Origin: Candidatus Dormiibacterota bacterium
GTDB lineage: Bacteria > Chloroflexota > Dormibacteria > Aeolococcales > Aeolococcaceae
DNA: 64,000 bases
Direction: 5' to 3'
Assembly: GCA_003153505.1 (NCBI GenBank)
Contig: PLZA01000067.1
Span: 132,445-196,444 of the forward strand
The notes under the pieces are model-generated. The model searched no databases. It saw only the letters and a program-made list of their open reading frames with translations, and had not been told where the DNA came from. The position numbers were made by a program, and so were the translations under genes. Position 1 is the first letter of the stretch; each line of letters opens with the position of its first letter. Below are positions 61,397-64,000 of the stretch, piece after piece.

Positions 61397-61852
61397 ACAA
61401 ATGCAAGTGCGGAAGCTCCGCAAACGACTGGCGCGGCAGCTACTCCGCGAACGCGACGGGTCGAAGTGGAGACCATCAGCGACAACGAAGCCGCATATCT
61501 CGCGCGGGTTCCGCTTTGGGAGGTTCGTGCTCGGAGCACTACCGGATCGCTGCCGGGTGGCATCTTCCGTATGGGTAGCGACCTCGTCATCGAAGTCGAC
61601 CAGGCGAAGAAGTTGCGCGCGTTCCGAAACGGTGATACGTCCGCTTTCGCGAAAGAAGCCGAGCGAGACTCTCGCGACGCGTGGGAGCGCGGTCGTGGCG
61701 AGCGTGAGGCAATCGCCCGAGCCGATGCTCGCGTAGCCGCCGAGAAGGCAGCGAAGGAGAAGGCAGCCCGCGAAGCCTTCGAGGCTCGCAAGGCCGCAGA
61801 GGCAAGGGCCGCGAAGGCAGTTGCCACCAGCTCCAATATCAGGTTGACCTAA
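61394..61852 (+). CDS. Helical protein upstream of capsid gene (possible scaffold)
   Basis: A 152-residue protein. The first half has I-F-R-M-G-S-D-L-V-I-E-V-D, the second is a long charged Ala/Glu/Lys/Arg coiled coil (about residues 88-145). It abuts the capsid gene (TAA-ATG). Position and shape suit a scaffolding or capsid-size-determining protein, but no family match is recognised. GTG 61394 lies 6 nt after the TAAAAT -10. Confidence 0.5.
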   Translation: MTNASAEAPQTTGAAATPRTRRVEVETISDNEAAYLARVPLWEVRARSTTGSLPGGIFRMGSDLVIEVDQAKKLRAFRNGDTSAFAKEAERDSRDAWERGRGEREAIARADARVAAEKAAKEKAAREAFEARKAAEARAAKAVATSSNIRLT

Positions 61853-63010
61853 ATGACCGTCACGCATACTCCACCGACCCCCGAGGCTCGCGCAGCTCAA
61901 CGCGCCCGCCTGGAACGCCTCGGCGTTACCCCAGCGGCCAAGCGCAGCAAGCCAGACCCGAAGCCTCTGACAGAGACAGACATCGCCGCTGCTGTGGCGA
62001 AAGGCGTTCGCAATGCGACGCAGTACCCGACGCAGCGGATCATCCACGAGCGCGAGTACGAGCGGCATTTCGACAACTACATCCGTCGCAACGTCGTGTC
62101 ACGGATGCTCGAAATCGAGCGTCGAGACATGGGTGAGGCCAGCGGTTCCATCGGCGCCTTTGCCGTGCCAGTGTCCTTCGAAAAGCAACTCTTGCTCGAC
62201 ATGCGCGCGGCCACGGCTCTTCTGGGGCACACCGATATCATCGACACGAGCGCATTCCCCTCGCCCGGTGGACCGCTCAACTACCCAACCCTCATCGACG
62301 CTTCGGAGCAATCCGCTGTCATCGGTGAAGATACGGCGTATGCCATCAACGATGCTGTGTTCGGAAACATCGCATGGCCCAATGCGATCGCCTACTCGTC
62401 CGCGCAGCTCGCCCGCGTGTCGTATGGATTGGCCCAAGACAGCGCCTTCCCACTCAACGAGCTTCTTCTCGGAGAATGGTCGCGACGCACGGCTCGCGGT
62501 GTCGAGGCGGATATGGCCGCCGCAGTCATCGCAGGCGTGACCAATGTCCAGACCCTCGGCAGCGCCGGCGTGTTTACCTACGCCGATTTGCTCGCCATCT
62601 GGAGTTCCATCGACGCAGCCTATAGGGCTCAGTCGGTGTGGGTTCTCTCGACGAGCGCGATGGTCCAGCTCCGCACGCTCAAGGACGCAAATAGTCGGCC
62701 CTTGCTCGTGGATGCACCTCACGTTCAGGACACTGACAACCAGGGCAATGTGCAGTCTGCTGCGCTACTGCTCGGATGCAAAGTCCTAGAGAGCAATAAC
62801 GGGTTCGCCAATAACATGACGTCGGGGAGCATCGTTGGCTTCTTCGGTGCCGTCGGCAAGGTCATCCCGGTCCGTTTTGCGGGCGCGGAAATCGTCACAC
62901 TGCCAGAGCGATTCGCGGACTATGGACAGATGTCGTGGACCGGCTTTTCGCGATGGAATGCGTCAACGGTTGCGCTTGCGAGCGCTGGCGCTCTCATCAA
63001 GGCTCACTAA
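61853..63010 (+). CDS. Phage major capsid protein, HK97 fold
   Basis: A 385-residue capsid protein. A charged N-terminal 95 residues (delta-domain-like, R-N-A-T-Q-Y-P-T-Q, E-R-H-F-D-N-Y) precede the HK97 core: G-A-F-A-V-P-V-S-F-E-K-Q-L-L-L-D-M near residue 101, the E-loop region, then V-S-Y-G-L-A-Q-D-S-A-F-P-L-N-E-L-L-L-G-E-W and a C-terminal P-domain-like V-W-V-L-S-T-S-A-M. No protease, portal or terminase is adjacent. It starts directly at the preceding stop. Confidence 0.8.
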   Translation: MTVTHTPPTPEARAAQRARLERLGVTPAAKRSKPDPKPLTETDIAAAVAKGVRNATQYPTQRIIHEREYERHFDNYIRRNVVSRMLEIERRDMGEASGSIGAFAVPVSFEKQLLLDMRAATALLGHTDIIDTSAFPSPGGPLNYPTLIDASEQSAVIGEDTAYAINDAVFGNIAWPNAIAYSSAQLARVSYGLAQDSAFPLNELLLGEWSRRTARGVEADMAAAVIAGVTNVQTLGSAGVFTYADLLAIWSSIDAAYRAQSVWVLSTSAMVQLRTLKDANSRPLLVDAPHVQDTDNQGNVQSAALLLGCKVLESNNGFANNMTSGSIVGFFGAVGKVIPVRFAGAEIVTLPERFADYGQMSWTGFSRWNASTVALASAGALIKAH

Positions 63011-63160
63011 CCGGCGCACCTAGTCATCGGGCAAGACTACCGCGGCACCCGTCAGGTGAGCCGATGGTTTTCCGGCGGTCCGGAGAGACCCGTGTCCGTC
63101 GCGGCCCGCCAAAGCGTCGAGCTGCCTACTAGGTCGGCGTGTCGCGTGCCGCGCTGTAGG

Positions 63161-64000
63161 TTACGTGGTCTCCGCGCGGTGTACGCGGCCGATGCGTCCG
63201 CCAACTTCCGTTAGCCCTTCGGCTTCGCGCTGTACGTCGAGCATGTCGCCTACTGTCGTGATAGTCACGCGGTCGCGCATTTGTGCCGCGAGACCTTCAG
63301 CCGACAGACGGCCGCGCGTCCGCGACGGCGTAATAACGATGCTCGACAGCGCGAGCCGCAATGCTTCGCGGCGCTCGTCGGCGTCGAGTGTGTCCCACCG
63401 CTCCGCGAGCGTTACGCGGCGCGCTGTGGTGTCGACCGCAACGGCCGTCGCGTCAAGCTCTGACGTACGTGTCGCGATCTGTGCACGGAGACCGTTCGCC
63501 GTCGGCGCGAAGTCCTCGATGCTTATGCGGTGCTCGCGGTAGGCAGTTTGTAGCGCGACGAGGGCCGCGCTATCTTGTGCATTCTCTGCGGTCATGCGCT
63601 CGACGGCGTCCGACATGCTCGCAGGATTGGCGACCGGCGCAGCGATGAACCGGCCGACGCGCTCGATTACATACCGCTCGACGACGTCTGCGGTAATGCT
63701 GGTCCCATTGCATCCGCCGCGCAGCTTAGCAGAACAGCCGTACGTCTCTCTTTGACTCTTGGTCTTTGGCCGGTGTATAAGTATGTGGCCGCACTTACCG
63801 CAGAAGAGCAAGCCCGTTAGCAAGTGCCGAACATGATTACCTGCGCCATTCTCGCCGCTATGGTTTACGCCGTCATCGCGCCGCTTACTCTGTGCAATCG
63901 CTGCGCGCTTACCGATGCGAGCCTTTAGTTGCGCGTGCTCCGTCGGCGTGACAGTTGCGGGCCAAATCGCGGCATATTCGACCGGCTCGCCGCGCACTAT
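63161..64000 (-). CDS. Large serine recombinase, C-terminal part (partial)
   Basis: The frame runs off the right edge; about 280 residues are present, while the catalytic N-terminal resolvase domain lies outside. Seen are the end of the recombinase domain (R-H-L-L-T-G-L-L-F-C-G-K-C-G-H), the zinc ribbon (C-G-K-C ... Y-G-C-S-A-K ... G-G-C-N-G), and the coiled-coil arm (about residues 140-200). It should integrate and excise the element. Convergent with the capsid gene across 150 bp. Confidence 0.88.
   Translation of the reverse strand: MVRGEPVEYAAIWPATVTPTEHAQLKARIGKRAAIAQSKRRDDGVNHSGENGAGNHVRHLLTGLLFCGKCGHILIHRPKTKSQRETYGCSAKLRGGCNGTSITADVVERYVIERVGRFIAAPVANPASMSDAVERMTAENAQDSAALVALQTAYREHRISIEDFAPTANGLRAQIATRTSELDATAVAVDTTARRVTLAERWDTLDADERREALRLALSSIVITPSRTRGRLSAEGLAAQMRDRVTITTVGDMLDVQREAEGLTEVGGRIGRVHRAETT

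Noticed and set aside
50869-64000. General recoding of TAG in the accessory region
   Set aside because: The excisionase-like gene has an in-frame TAG, but the zinc ribbon (51578), Ntn hydrolase (52327), lipoprotein (53007), NISG protein (56300) and helicase (59149) use TAG as a normal stop.

Overview
The window is high-GC DNA with short intergenic gaps, many ATGA or GTGA stop/start overlaps, frequent GTG starts and several apparently leaderless promoters. With HemQ-type coproheme decarboxylase, a tandem ThyX, monofunctional proline dehydrogenase, TatA, RsgA and AtuA-like genes, this suggests a soil-type, monoderm-like high-GC bacterium of the Actinomycetota / Dormibacterota / Chloroflexota neighbourhood. 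This is inference from gene content; no marker here fixes the phylum.

Positions 1-49.6 kb are a chromosomal backbone. It starts with a partial sugar-nucleotide transferase, methionyl-tRNA synthetase, RsgA, a PAP2 membrane enzyme and tRNA-Gly(UCC), with an HNH-like gene just behind the tRNA. Next come drug-response modules: a PadR / DUF1048 / ABC transporter operon (6.3-8.6 kb), a TetR / FAD-monooxygenase pair with SHOCT, SDR and membrane genes (8.9-12.7 kb), and an SDR with a MerR regulator (12.8-14.7 kb). Envelope genes follow (TatA, CHAP hydrolase, RarD), then an AAA ATPase and an AtuA / enoyl-CoA hydratase / proline dehydrogenase / epimerase block. The 25.5-31.5 kb block looks like surface glycolipid or glycan synthesis: SqdB, a GT2 enzyme, two membrane GT39-like transferases and a flippase-like protein. 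From 31.5 to 49.6 kb lie redox, folate, haem, Fe-S and catabolic genes: disulfide oxidoreductase, pirin, VOC, MFS exporter, ErpA/IscA-like protein, YihY, tandem ThyX, GlcF-like ferredoxin oxidoreductase, HemQ, thioesterase, M20 amidohydrolase, 3-hydroxyacyl-CoA dehydrogenase, PP2C, HAD, and an OCD / threonine-dehydratase pair.

From about 49.6 kb the character changes to small, mostly unrecognised genes, weaker codon bias and AT-rich patches. The 50-56.9 kb part looks like cargo: CsbD, tiny membrane proteins, zinc ribbons, a proteasome/HslV-like Ntn hydrolase candidate, a DUF4352-like lipoprotein, and a three-gene cassette ending in a possible conflict-type protein.

After a strong terminator, 56.9-64.0 kb is a compact phage-like element: HTH protein, primase-polymerase, DUF3631 helicase, zinc-finger protein, secreted paralogues, an excisionase-like gene broken by an in-frame TAG, a helical possible scaffold, an HK97 major capsid protein and the C-terminal part of a large serine recombinase that runs off the right edge. 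No terminase, portal, protease or tail gene is visible, so the closest models are phiRv1-like remnants or capsid-encoding phage satellites. The divergent excisionase/capsid control region (61308-61396) has nested inverted repeats with a common centre. The best candidate for an undescribed system is this element with its cargo.
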